DNA of 64,000 nucleotides, taken from contig NZ_CP047650.1 of assembly GCF_009906855.1 (NCBI RefSeq), positions 2,852,001 through 2,916,000 of the forward strand, written 5' to 3'. Origin of the DNA: Xylophilus rhododendri (GTDB lineage: Bacteria > Pseudomonadota > Gammaproteobacteria > Burkholderiales > Burkholderiaceae_C). How positions within the stretch are numbered: position 1 is the stretch's first letter; every line of letters starts with the position of its first letter. Below the pieces are notes generated by a model. It was not told the origin of the DNA. It was given only the letters and a program-made list of their open reading frames with translations, and ran no database searches. The position numbers and the translations under genes are program-made. Of this stretch, positions 36,894-45,040 are shown piece by piece.

Positions 36894-37832
36894 TCAGGCC
36901 GAGGCGGGCCGCAGGCGCTCGATCAGGCCGTTGAGTTCGTCCAGCGATGCGAAATGGATCGCCAGCTCACCGCTCTCCTCCGCCGCGCCGCCGCGTTTCT
37001 GGCGCTTCTTGATGCGCACCTCGACCTGCGCGGTGAACAGGTCGGAGAGTTCTTCCTCGACCCGCCGCAGATCGCGCGATTTTTCCGGCTTGGCCGCAGC
37101 CACGGGCTTCTGCGCCCCCAGGCCGAACTCGGCGCCCACCCTGCGGGCCAGCGATTCGGCCTCGCGCACCGACAGCTTGCGCGCGGCGATCTGGTGGGCC
37201 GCGGTGATCTGCGCGGCCTTGTCCAGCGGCAGCAGGGCGCGGGCATGGCCCATGTCCAGGTCGCCGGCCATCAGCATGGTCTGCACCGGCTCAGCCAGGG
37301 CCAGCAGGCGCAGCAGGTTGCTGGCCGCGCTGCGTGAGCGGCCGACCGACTGCGCGGCCTGCTCGTGGGTCAGGCCGAACTCCTTGACCAGGCGCTGCAG
37401 CCCTTGCGCTTCTTCCAGCGGATTGAGGTCCTCGCGCTGGATGTTCTCGATCAGCGCCATGGCCGCGGCGGCTTCGTCGGGCACGTCGCGCACCAGCACC
37501 GGAACGCTGTCCAGGCCGGCCAGGCGTGCGGCCCGGAAACGTCGCTCGCCCGCGATGATTTCGTACTTGCCGGCGTTCTCGCCCGTCGCCAGCCGGCGCA
37601 CGAGGATGGGCTGCATGATGCCCTGCGCCTTGATGCTCTCGGCCAGCTCGTAGAGGGCGCCCTCGTCCATGCGAGTGCGGGGCTGGTACATGCCGGCCAC
37701 CATTGCATCGAGCGTCAGGCTGTGCGGCAGGCTGCCTTCGGCTGCGGGATCGGTGCTGCTCGTCTCCACGGCCTTGGGGCCGAGCAGCATTTCGAGGCCG
37801 CGGCCCAGTCCCTTGGATTTCTTGGTAACCAT
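36894..37832 (-). CDS. parB: Chromosome partitioning protein ParB
   Basis: A 312-residue CTPase and parS-binding protein. N-terminal domain motifs are YQPRTRMDEGALYELAESIKAQGIMQPILVR and the CTP-binding GERRFRAARLAG with ENIQREDLNPLEEA. The helix-turn-helix (LTHEQAAQSVGRSRSAASNLLRLL) recognises parS. The C-terminal dimerisation domain ends in LDELNGLIERL. The ATG at 37832 opens with the usual KSKGLGRGLEMLLG. It lies downstream of parA and a small hydrolase on the same strand, with three parS sites 1.5-2.6 kb upstream. Confidence 0.96.
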   Translation of the reverse strand: MVTKKSKGLGRGLEMLLGPKAVETSSTDPAAEGSLPHSLTLDAMVAGMYQPRTRMDEGALYELAESIKAQGIMQPILVRRLATGENAGKYEIIAGERRFRAARLAGLDSVPVLVRDVPDEAAAAMALIENIQREDLNPLEEAQGLQRLVKEFGLTHEQAAQSVGRSRSAASNLLRLLALAEPVQTMLMAGDLDMGHARALLPLDKAAQITAAHQIAARKLSVREAESLARRVGAEFGLGAQKPVAAAKPEKSRDLRRVEEELSDLFTAQVEVRIKKRQKRGGAAEESGELAIHFASLDELNGLIERLRPASA

Positions 37833-37851
37833 GATGGAAAAATGAGGTAGT

Positions 37852-38448
37852 TCAGTTGAGCGGCGTCGATGCGGTCGACACCGGCGCGGTGGGCAGGGCC
37901 ACGGCGGCGGCGCCGGCTGCTTCGCGCAGATAGGCGTGCGCCCGGGGCCAGTCGCCCAGGCCCGAAGCCGCGTTGAGATGGCCCTGGGCTCCGACATCGA
38001 CCAGCGCCGCGCCCCAGGCCGCCGCGAACTCGCGGCTACGGGCCAGGCTGGCATAGGGATCGTCGCTGCTGGCGATCACCGTGCTGATGAAGGGCAGGCG
38101 CTGCAGGACCAGCGGCGACCAGCCGTGCAGCTGGGCACGCAGGTCGTCACGCTCCAGGTCCGGCGGCGCCACCAGCAGTGCGGCCCGCACCAGGCGGGTA
38201 TTACGCGAATGGGCAGCCCAGGCGGCCACCAGGGCGCATCCCAGGCTGTGCGCGACCAGCACCGTGGGTGCACCCGCCCCGGCCAGGATTTCGTCTTCCA
38301 GGCGCGCATTCCAGTCGCCGCGCAGGGGGCGGTCCCAGTCGTGCTGTTCCACGCGCCGATAGCCGTACAAGGCTTCCCAGCGGCTTTGCCAATGCTCGGG
38401 GCCGCTGCCGTGCCAGCCCGGGACGGTCAGGACACGTGCGACCGTCAT
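37852..38448 (-). CDS. RBBP9/YdeN-type alpha/beta hydrolase
   Basis: A 198-residue serine hydrolase. The opening VLTVPGWHGSGPEHWQSRWE, the nucleophile elbow VAHSLGCAL (Ser), the SSDDPYAS acid turn and the late His in GAQGHLNAASGLGDW are the RBBP9/YdeN signature. The substrate is unknown. It overlaps the parA stop by four bases (ATGA) and precedes parB by 19, a location conserved in related Burkholderiales, so it is co-transcribed with the partition genes. Confidence 0.87.
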   Translation of the reverse strand: MTVARVLTVPGWHGSGPEHWQSRWEALYGYRRVEQHDWDRPLRGDWNARLEDEILAGAGAPTVLVAHSLGCALVAAWAAHSRNTRLVRAALLVAPPDLERDDLRAQLHGWSPLVLQRLPFISTVIASSDDPYASLARSREFAAAWGAALVDVGAQGHLNAASGLGDWPRAHAYLREAAGAAAVALPTAPVSTASTPLN

Positions 38449-39248
38449 GCCGTCACCGCATTGGCGGGGTTCTTCGCGCGGTCGACCATTTCGGTTGCGA
38501 AAGTCACAAAGGCTTGCGCGCCCTTGGAGGCCGGGTCGAACACCACGCCAGGAAGCCCGTAACTCGGCGCTTCCGCCAGCCGCACATTGCGGGGGATCAC
38601 GGTGTTGAAAACCTTGTCGCCGAAGTGATCCTTGAGCTGCTCGCTTACCTGCTGCTGCAGCGTAATGCGCGGGTCGAACATCACACGCAGCAGGCCGATG
38701 ATCTTCAGGTCCTTGTTGAGGTTGGCATGCACCTGCTTGATGGTGTTGACCAGATCGGTCAGGCCCTCTAGCGCGAAGTATTCGCACTGCATGGGCACGA
38801 TCACGCCATGGGCGGCGCAAAGCCCGTTGAGGGTCAACAGGGACAGGGATGGCGGACAGTCGATGAGCACGAAGTCGTAGTCGGCATCGACTGCCTTCAG
38901 CGCCGTCTTGAGCAGCCGTTCACGGTTCTCCATTTCGACCATCTCGAGTTCCGCACCGGCGAGTTCCCGGTTGGCGCCGAGGACGTCATAGGCGCAGCCG
39001 CTGGCTTCGAGCCGCTCCGCGCGCACCCGGGCCTGTGCCACCGGCGTGGCATCGACCAGGACTTCATACAGGGATGCTTCCAGGGCGCGTTTGTCCACGC
39101 CCGACCCCATGGTCGCATTGCCTTGGGGGTCGAGGTCAACGAGGAGCACGCGCTGGCCGATCTTCGCCAGCCCGGCTGCCAGGTTGACGGACGTGGTGGT
39201 CTTGCCGACGCCGCCCTTTTGATTGGCGACACAAAAAATTTGGGCCAT
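38445..39248 (-). CDS. parA: Chromosome partitioning ATPase ParA
   Basis: A 267-residue deviant Walker-type ATPase. The N-terminal KGGVGKTTTSVNLAAGLA is the deviant Walker A box with the signature Lys, followed by VDLDPQGNAT and the Walker B FVLIDCPPSL. There is no N-terminal helix-turn-helix, so this is a chromosomal (Soj-type) ParA rather than a plasmid type Ia protein. It forms ATP-dependent dimers on DNA that move ParB-parS complexes. It lies between rsmG and the hydrolase-parB pair in the same orientation. Confidence 0.96.
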   Translation of the reverse strand: MAQIFCVANQKGGVGKTTTSVNLAAGLAKIGQRVLLVDLDPQGNATMGSGVDKRALEASLYEVLVDATPVAQARVRAERLEASGCAYDVLGANRELAGAELEMVEMENRERLLKTALKAVDADYDFVLIDCPPSLSLLTLNGLCAAHGVIVPMQCEYFALEGLTDLVNTIKQVHANLNKDLKIIGLLRVMFDPRITLQQQVSEQLKDHFGDKVFNTVIPRNVRLAEAPSYGLPGVVFDPASKGAQAFVTFATEMVDRAKNPANAVTA

Positions 39249-39319
39249 TTTGGAGATGTGATGCGAGGAAGGCCGGACCGCCGTTCTTGGCAAGTCCATG
39301 GCGGGAGAGGCGTGCGAGT

Positions 39320-39949
39320 TTAAGTCGAAGCGCGCATCCAGACGATGCACCGCTCGGCCTGCAGTCCAGGCACCTGGATTTGTTCCACGTGAAACACCTG
39401 AACGCCCTGCCCTATCGCGGCGATTTCGTCCGCTGGATGTTTGCCTTTGAGCGCCATCCAGACGCCGTCAGCTGCCAGCGAGCTGCGGGACCAGGTTGTG
39501 AAATCCACCAGGGAGGCGAATGCGCGTGAGCACAGCACGTCGAATGGTTGCGTCAGTGTTTCCACGCGAGCATGCACGCCTCGCAAATTCGGCAGGCGCA
39601 ATTCCAGCGCCACCTGCTGCTGGAACGCCGCTTTCTTGGCCACTGTATCGACGCAGGCCACCTGGGCCTGGGGGCAGCAAATGGCGATGACGGCACCGGG
39701 CAAGCCGCCGCCGGAACCGACATCCATCAGGCTGAAAGGCTTGTCGTCGCCTCGCTGCCGCACCAAGGCGGGGATGACGGCCAGGCTGTCCAGCAGGTGG
39801 TGGGTCAACATCTCGGCGGGGTCACGCACCGCGGTCAGGTTGTAGACCTTGTTCCATTTCTGGAGCATGCCGAGGTAGCGCTGCAGCAAATCCAGCTGGG
39901 TGGCGCTCAATTGCAATCCGATGCGCTGCGCGCCTTCTTCCAAAGTCAT
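39320..39949 (-). CDS. rsmG: 16S rRNA m7G527 methyltransferase
   Basis: A 209-residue SAM-dependent methyltransferase that makes 7-methylguanosine at G527 of 16S rRNA. Motifs are WNKVYNLTAVRDPAEMLTHHLLDSL, the SAM site LMDVGSGGGLPGAVIAI, and SRAFASL followed by ALKG. The ATG at 39949 is used. A TTG at 39958 that overlaps the mnmG stop would add three residues. A perfect parS site lies inside the coding sequence near its 3' end, encoding part of VFHVEQIQ. The gene follows mnmG directly. Confidence 0.94.
   Translation of the reverse strand: MTLEEGAQRIGLQLSATQLDLLQRYLGMLQKWNKVYNLTAVRDPAEMLTHHLLDSLAVIPALVRQRGDDKPFSLMDVGSGGGLPGAVIAICCPQAQVACVDTVAKKAAFQQQVALELRLPNLRGVHARVETLTQPFDVLCSRAFASLVDFTTWSRSSLAADGVWMALKGKHPADEIAAIGQGVQVFHVEQIQVPGLQAERCIVWMRAST
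39381..39396. promoter_or_regulatory. parS site 1 (inside rsmG)
   Basis: The 16-mer TGTTCCACGTGAAACA matches the universal parS consensus TGTTNCACGTGAAACA exactly. ParB should nucleate here. Confidence 0.95.
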
Positions 39950-40277
39950 CGTGTTCAAGCCGGCACCGCCTCGTTCTCCGCCGCGCTCGGTCCCTTGAAG
40001 CCACGCTTCTTCAAATGCACCATCAACAGCGAAATCGCCGCTGGCGTGATGCCGGAAATGCGCGACGCCTGTCCCAGGGTTTCCGGTCGTTGGCTTTGCA
40101 GTTTTTGCCTGACTTCGATGCTCAGGGCATTGACCTGCATGTAGTCGATGTCAGCGGGAAGCTTCATCTTTTCATGGTGGGCGGAGCGTTCCACGTCGTC
40201 TCGTTGGCGTTCGATGTAGCCCGAATACTTGGCGGAGATCTCGATCTGCTCGATCACCACGTCCATCACCTCCCCAG

Positions 40278-40293
40278 TGTTTCACGTGAAACA
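40278..40293. promoter_or_regulatory. parS site 2 (inside mnmG)
   Basis: TGTTTCACGTGAAACA is a perfect 16-bp palindromic parS. It ends two bases from the G run where the mnmG frame breaks, and encodes part of DVSRET. Confidence 0.95.
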
Positions 40294-40466
40294 TCGGGCG
40301 AAACAAAGCGACCACCGTCCAGCGACATCAATTCTGAATAATTGACATCCGGTCTTCTGAGCAGGTCTGCGAGGTTGTACTCGTGCTCGATCGCCTTGCC
40401 CAGCACGCGCTCCGATTCTTCGGCCGGCAGGCTGCGGGGATTGACCCAGATGGAGCGTAGGCGCTC

Positions 40467-40482
40467 TGTTTCACGTGAAACA
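40467..40482. promoter_or_regulatory. parS site 3 (inside mnmG)
   Basis: A second identical TGTTTCACGTGAAACA lies 189 bases from site 2, within the same gene, encoding part of AVSRETERL. Confidence 0.95.
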
Positions 40483-41917
40483 GCATCACGCTTGCGGCTG
40501 AAGGCCTCCCACTGGGCGTCGCTCACCAGGCCCATCTTGCGGCCGGCTTCGGTGAGGCGTGCGTCCGCGTTGTCTTCCCGCAGCTGCAGGCGGAACTCCG
40601 CACGGCTGGTGAACATGCGGTAGGGCTCGGTCACGCCCTTGGTGATCAGGTCGTCGACCAGCACGCCCAGATAAGCTTCGTCGCGCTGCGGCAGCCACGG
40701 GCCATCTCCCCGCACCTGCAAGGCGGCGTTGATGCCGGCGAACAGGCCCTGGGCCGCAGCCTCCTCGTAGCCCGTGGTTCCGTTGATCTGGCCAGCGAAA
40801 AACAGGCCCTGGATCTGGCGGGTCTCGAAGCTGGAAGTCAGCGACCGGGGGTCGAAATAGTCGTATTCGATCGCATAGCCCGGCCGCAGGATGTGTGCGT
40901 TTTCCAGCCCTTTCATCGAACGGACCAGTTCGTACTGGATGTCGAATGGCAGGCTGGTGGAGATGCCGTTCGGGTAGATCTCGTGCGTGCTCAGCCCTTC
41001 CGGTTCCAGGAAGATCTGGTGGCTGTCCTTGTCGGCGAAACGGTTGATCTTGTCTTCGACGCTGGGGCAGTAGCGTGGGCCGATACCTTCGATCTTGCCG
41101 GTGAACATGGGGCTGCGGTCGAATCCGCTGCGGATGATGTCGTGGGTCTTCTCATTGGTGTGGGTGATCCAGCACGGCATCTGGCGCGGGTGCATCGCTG
41201 CCGAACCCATGAAGCTGAAGCTGGGCACCCGGCCTTCGTTCACGCCGCCGGGCATGCCGTCGCCCGGCTGCACCGCGCATTGGCTGAAGTCGATGCTGCG
41301 GCCGTCCAGGCGGGGCGGTGTGCCGGTCTTGAGGCGGCCCTGCGGCAGCTTCAGTTCCTTGAGGCGCGCCGACAAGGAGGTGGCTGGCGGGTCCCCTGCC
41401 CGGCCGCCCGCATAGTTGTTCAGGCCGACGTGGATCTTCCCGTCCAGGAAGGTGCCGGCCGTCAGCACCACGGCACGTGCGCGGAAGGTGATGCCCACCT
41501 GGGTCACGGCGCCCACGACCCGGTCCCCTTCGACCACCAGGTCATCGACTGCCTGCTGGAACAGCCAGAGGTTCGGCTGGTTCTCCAGCCGCTGGCGGAT
41601 GGCGGCCTTGTAGAGGACGCGATCGGCCTGCGCCCGGGTGGCCCGCACGGCAGGCCCCTTGGAACTGTTGAGGATGCGGAACTGGATGCCCGACTCATCG
41701 GTGGCGATGCCCATCGCACCACCCAGCGCATCCACCTCCTTGACCAGATGGCCCTTGCCGATGCCGCCGATGGACGGGTTGCAGCTCATCTGCCCCAGCG
41801 TCTCGATGTTGTGGGTCAGCAGCAAGGTCTTGCTGCCCATGCGGGCGGCCGCCAGTGCGGCTTCGGTGCCGGCATGGCCGCCACCGACGACGATCACGTC
41901 GAATTCCTGGGGATAGA

Positions 41918-42388
41918 TCACGATGCTTCCTCTGGTGCGCTGGGCACGTATTCGGTTCTCAGGCCCAGTTGCCGGGCCGCGTTCGCCTGCATCTGGTCGC
42001 AGGTCACAAAAAGATCGACGCGCGCCGAGAGGGCGCTGCCGATGTGCAGGGCGTCGGTAGCGCGCAGGGGCGCGTGTTCCATGGCGGCGAAGGCGAAGCG
42101 TTCGACATGGGCGTCGAGCGGCACCCGCTCCATGTCGGCGACGTCCTGCTGCGCCATGGTCCAGGCACGGTCGAATTCGGTCGCCGACAGGCTGCCTTGC
42201 TGGCGCCGCCGCAGCAGCATGGAAGCCACCTCCGCCTGGCAATGCGCAGCGACGAAGGCGGCGCCGGTGGCGGCGAACAGGTCCAGGATGCGCTGGCGGC
42301 CGGCTTCGGCCACATAACGCTTGCTCAGGGCGGAGGTGTCGAAGAGCACCCGCGGGCTGCCCTCGCGTGGTGTGACCTGGCTCACCAT
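41918..42388 (-). CDS. PIN-domain ribonuclease toxin (VapC type)
   Basis: A 156-residue PIN-domain protein, the toxin of a type II pair. The acidic metal-binding residues are visible: Asp in [11 protein letters not shown], Glu in [10 protein letters not shown], Asp in [12 protein letters not shown] and Asp in FVTCDQMQ. Such enzymes cut RNA, often tRNA or rRNA. It overlaps the antitoxin stop by seven bases and its own stop overlaps the mnmG GTG start by four. Translation of the toxin and of mnmG may therefore be linked. Confidence 0.88.
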   Translation of the reverse strand: MVSQVTPREGSPRVLFDTSALSKRYVAEAGRQRILDLFAATGAAFVAAHCQAEVASMLLRRRQQGSLSATEFDRAWTMAQQDVADMERVPLDAHVERFAFAAMEHAPLRATDALHIGSALSARVDLFVTCDQMQANAARQLGLRTEYVPSAPEEAS

Positions 42389-42627
42389 GCCGCCCTCGCC
42401 CGGTCCTCGATGACCGCATCCGCCAGCGACTGCCCCGCGGGCAGTACAACCGGATCGAAAGGCCGTTTCCAGCTTGGCAGACGCTCGGGGCCGGCGCTGC
42501 CGGAGGGTGGAACCAAATCAGCTACGGGCTTGCCGTGCCGCATGATGCGTACGGTCTCGCCCTGCTCGACCAGATCGAGCATGGCCGAGGCATTGGCGCG
42601 GAACTCACTCAGGGGAAGAATGTGCAT
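42382..42627 (-). CDS. Phd/YefM-type antitoxin
   Basis: An 81-residue antitoxin. The N-terminal Phd/YefM DNA-binding fold is clear in [36 protein letters not shown]. The C-terminal tail, which would wrap the PIN toxin, is Pro/Trp-rich then acidic ([14 protein letters not shown]). The ATG at 42627 directly follows a perfect dyad operator. A TTG at 42636 lies inside that operator and is less likely. Confidence 0.86.
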   Translation of the reverse strand: MHILPLSEFRANASAMLDLVEQGETVRIMRHGKPVADLVPPSGSAGPERLPSWKRPFDPVVLPAGQSLADAVIEDRARAAW

Positions 42628-42628
42628 G

Positions 42629-42656
42629 ATGTACAAATCGCTTGGGATTTGTACAT
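42629..42656. promoter_or_regulatory. Toxin-antitoxin operator, perfect 11-bp inverted repeat
   Basis: Arms ATGTACAAATC and GATTTGTACAT are exact reverse complements separated by GCTTGG. The site lies immediately upstream of the antitoxin ATG and should be the autorepression operator of the Phd-PIN pair. By overlap it may also influence mnmG transcription. Confidence 0.85.
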
Positions 42657-42687
42657 TTTATCGGCGAGGGTCCGAATCCCCTTCCCC

Positions 42688-42716
42688 ATGAAAAAAGCCC
42701 TGCGCGGGCAGGGCTT
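42688..42716 (-). terminator. Rho-independent terminator after the transglutaminase gene
   Basis: Arms AAGCCCTGC and GCAGGGCTT with a 4-base loop, next to an A run on the plus strand. Read on the minus strand this gives a hairpin followed by T6, 22 bases beyond the stop of the transglutaminase gene. Confidence 0.85.
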
Positions 42717-42737
42717 GTCGAAGTGCGAAGCAGGCTC

Positions 42738-43589
42738 TCAGGCCATGACCAAGCGCTGTACCGTGGCCTCGATCGGATCGGGGTTCTCACTGGGCGGCTG
42801 CCCGTCGTGGTTCACCTGGATGTGCATATAGGTCATGGTGACCGAGCCGAACATGGTGGCGAAGGCGGTGTCCTTCGCATCGCGCCCGTTGCCGACCCGC
42901 ACTACCGCCTCGACCGGTGCCAGATGCGTCGGATCGAACATCACCCAGCGGCCGCCGAGCCAGGCTTCGAAAGTGGCATGGAAGTCCTGCGGCGGATCGT
43001 TGAAATGCACATAGCCCACCACCAGGCGCGCCGGGATGTTGAGCGCGCGGCAAAAGGTGATCGCCAGGTGAGCGAAGTCGCGGCACACGCCGGCGCGCTG
43101 CAGATAGACGTCCTGGGCGCTGGTGGTGGGCGTGCTCACGCCGAGCTGGTAGGCGATGTTGTCGCGTATCCATTCGCAGATGTGCTGCACCCGGGCATAG
43201 CCGCGGGGAGCGCCGGAAAACAGGTGCTGCGCGGCGCGGCTCATCACGTCGGACTGGCAATAGCGGCTGGGCAGCAGGTAGTGCAGCACCTCGTTGGGCA
43301 TCTCGGTGATGCTGCTTTCCTGCAGCGAGCTGTCGGGGCTGCTGCGCAGCATCTCGATCTGGGCGTCGTAGCGCAGCTTCAGGGTGCCGGGGATGCCGTC
43401 GCAGCGGAAGAAGCGGTTGCCGTTGTTGGGGTCCTCGAACTGGCGCACCTGGATGCCAGGGGTGACCACCAGGGATTCGTCGAGGATGCGCTGGTCATCG
43501 CGCCGCGAGGCCTGGATGTTGAAGCAGAAATGGGTGTCCGCATGGATCGCATATTCGAGATCGCAGCGGAGGCGGGTGATGTTGTTCAC
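42738..43589 (-). CDS. Transglutaminase-like cysteine protease family protein
   Basis: A 283-residue protein with an N-terminal beta-rich domain (LRCDLEYAIHADTHFCFNIQA, typical of bacterial transglutaminase-like proteins) and a papain-like core. The catalytic triad is visible as Cys in AGVCRDFAHL, His in DFHATFEAWLGG and Asp in VMFDPTH. It has no signal peptide and is probably cytoplasmic. Members often act as peptidases or amidases, and the substrate is unknown. It stands alone, with a terminator on its 3' side. Confidence 0.88.
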   Translation of the reverse strand: MNNITRLRCDLEYAIHADTHFCFNIQASRRDDQRILDESLVVTPGIQVRQFEDPNNGNRFFRCDGIPGTLKLRYDAQIEMLRSSPDSSLQESSITEMPNEVLHYLLPSRYCQSDVMSRAAQHLFSGAPRGYARVQHICEWIRDNIAYQLGVSTPTTSAQDVYLQRAGVCRDFAHLAITFCRALNIPARLVVGYVHFNDPPQDFHATFEAWLGGRWVMFDPTHLAPVEAVVRVGNGRDAKDTAFATMFGSVTMTYMHIQVNHDGQPPSENPDPIEATVQRLVMA

Positions 43590-43636
43590 GATGGAAGGGA
43601 AGTTCTGTTGGCACGAAAGGCGGTCAAAAAAGATCG

Positions 43637-43665
43637 CAAAAAAAGGCCGCGATGCATCGCGGCCT
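43637..43665 (-). terminator. Rho-independent terminator of the DUF1328 unit
   Basis: A perfect palindrome with 10-base arms AGGCCGCGAT and ATCGCGGCCT around GC, flanked by an A run on the plus strand. Read on the minus strand it is a strong stem followed by T7, placed 32 bases after the small gene ending at 43698. Confidence 0.85.
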
Positions 43666-43697
43666 GATGGCTGGGCGGCGGCAGCGCCGCGCGGGTA

Positions 43698-43946
43698 TCA
43701 GTCGCCGTGGCGCACCACGTGCAGACGGCGCGCCATGCCCGCAGCCGCATGCGCCATGGCATCGGCAGCACGCTGGCGGCGTTTGCGCGCGGGCGGCACG
43801 CCTCCTTCCCACCAGCTGTTGGCCGAAGTGGCCATCACCTTGGTGGCGTACCAGAGCGGTGTGTACATCGGCACGACCTGTGCGGCCGAACGTTCGAAAG
43901 CGGCGGTGCGCGCAAGCGGAAAAGCGGTCGAGGGAAAGAAATTCAT
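43698..43946 (-). CDS. Small basic hypothetical protein
   Basis: An 82-residue protein that I cannot assign. The middle segment AAQVVPMYTPLWYATKVMATSANSWW is moderately hydrophobic. The second half is Arg- and Ala-rich (ARKRRQRAADAMAHAAAGMARRLHVVRH) and resembles a phasin-like or nucleic-acid-binding tail. The ATG at 43946 has AGGGAAAG on the complementary side only, so its ribosome site is weak. It follows the DUF1328 gene by 13 bases and ends before a strong terminator, so the two form a small operon. Confidence 0.5.
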   Translation of the reverse strand: MNFFPSTAFPLARTAAFERSAAQVVPMYTPLWYATKVMATSANSWWEGGVPPARKRRQRAADAMAHAAAGMARRLHVVRHGD

Positions 43947-43959
43947 GTCTGCCGGATCC

Positions 43960-44145
43960 TCAGTCGATCGCCTTGCGCACCGCACCCACTCCGAGGGCGG
44001 CCAGCACGATGAAAACGATGGCGATCAGCAGGAACAGGCCGAAGAGGATCTTGGCGATGCCGGCCGAGCCGGCGGCCACGCCGGTGAAACCCAGGGCACC
44101 GGCGATGAGGGAAATGATGGCGAAGATGATGGCGTACTTGAGCAT
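43960..44145 (-). CDS. DUF1328/YtjA-family small membrane protein
   Basis: A 61-residue protein with two transmembrane helices: MLKYAIIFAIISLIAGALGF and ILFGLFLLIAIVFIVLAALG, separated by a Gly/Ala turn. This is the conserved YtjA/DUF1328 pattern. AGGAG precedes the ATG at 44145. The role is unknown; family members are often stress-induced in proteobacteria. It is followed by another small gene. Confidence 0.88.
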   Translation of the reverse strand: MLKYAIIFAIISLIAGALGFTGVAAGSAGIAKILFGLFLLIAIVFIVLAALGVGAVRKAID

Positions 44146-44406
44146 GTCGTTCTCCTGTGGCGACAAACGCATGGGCCGGATCGGCTGAGCAGCGTTTGCC
44201 TCGATGGTGCGACTCTAGGCAGGCCGTCCATCGGCCCGGGTGAGGCTGTCCCGCTTTGGCCTGTAGGACGGATTCCAGGCAGTCGGGACCGGCGAAGCGC
44301 AAGGCGCCGACTGCCGCTAGCATGCGTTCGCTACAGCAGAAGGCGACAGCGTCTCCTGCAACCCCCACTTCTCCCGAACCCCCAACTCCAGCCCAGAAAG
44401 CCCTCC

Positions 44407-45033
44407 ATGAAGCTCTATTTCAGCCCCGGCGCCTGCTCCCTCTCCCCGCACATCGTGCTGCACGAAGCCGGCCTGGCGCACGAGGCCATCCCGGCGCCCA
44501 CCAAGACCCACAAGCTGCCCGACGGCACCGACTACTACAGCATCAACCCCCTGGGTTATGTGCCGCTGCTGGAACTCGACGACGGCACCCGCCTGCGCGA
44601 GGCCGCGGTCATCGTGCAGTACATCGCCGACCTGGCGCCGCAGAAGAACCTGATCCCGGCGCACGGCACCATGGCCCGCTACCGCATGCTGGAGTGGCTG
44701 AACTTCATCGCCACCGAGCTGCACAAGGGTTTCGGCCCGCTCTTCAATCCCAATGCGCCGGAAGAGTTCAAGCAGGCCGCCAAGCTCAAGCTCAAGTCGC
44801 GCCTGACCTGGCTGGACAGCCAGCTCGAAGGCCGTGACTACCTGGCCGGCGACAGCTTCAGCGTCGCCGATGCCTATCTGTTCACCATGCTGACCTGGGC
44901 GCAGCGCATGGCGCTGGACATCAACGGCCTGGAGCGGGTGAACGGCTTCTTCAGCCGCACCGCCGCGCGGCCCGCCGTGAAGGCCGCGCTGGCGATGGAG
45001 CAGCAACAGCAACAACAACAGCAGCAGCAGTAA
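44407..45033 (+). CDS. gst: Glutathione S-transferase, beta class, with polyglutamine tail
   Basis: A 208-residue GST. The thioredoxin-like domain begins MKLYFSPGACSLSPHIVLHEAG, with the beta-class Cys10, and has NPLGYVPLLELDDG (cis-Pro) and LREAAVIVQYIADL. The helical C-terminal domain has the N-capping GDSFSVADAYLF motif. It conjugates or reduces substrates with glutathione in the cytoplasm. The last ten residues are all Gln, encoded by mixed CAG and CAA codons, which is not a usual GST ending. It converges with the ABC transporter gene. Confidence 0.93.
   Translation: MKLYFSPGACSLSPHIVLHEAGLAHEAIPAPTKTHKLPDGTDYYSINPLGYVPLLELDDGTRLREAAVIVQYIADLAPQKNLIPAHGTMARYRMLEWLNFIATELHKGFGPLFNPNAPEEFKQAAKLKLKSRLTWLDSQLEGRDYLAGDSFSVADAYLFTMLTWAQRMALDINGLERVNGFFSRTAARPAVKAALAMEQQQQQQQQQQ
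45001..45030 (+). repeat. CAG/CAA run encoding ten glutamines
   Basis: Ten Gln codons (6 CAG and 4 CAA) end the GST reading frame directly before TAA. The trinucleotide run is prone to length change, and a frameshift here would only affect the tail. Confidence 0.85.
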
Positions 45034-45040
45034 GCCGCCT

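Larger units (their letters stand above)
39955..41921 (-). pseudogene. mnmG: tRNA U34 carboxymethylaminomethyl-modifying enzyme MnmG, interrupted by a one-base frameshift
   Basis: MnmG (GidA) works with MnmE on the wobble uridine of several tRNAs. The main frame starts at GTG 41921, with GAGGAA upstream, and has the FAD site [21 protein letters not shown] and [20 protein letters not shown]. It ends at a TGA (40266-40268) after [10 protein letters not shown]. The missing C-terminal domain ([19 protein letters not shown] ... LKKRGF) follows at once in another frame down to 39955. Adding one G to the GGGG run at 40272-40275 restores a full-length product. It may be a sequencing error, a real mutation or recoding. 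Two parS sites lie within the gene. Confidence 0.85.

Noticed and set aside
39955..40269. Independent small gene between rsmG and mnmG
   Set aside because: Its product is the conserved C-terminal domain of MnmG and directly continues the upstream frame after a one-base shift, so it is part of mnmG.
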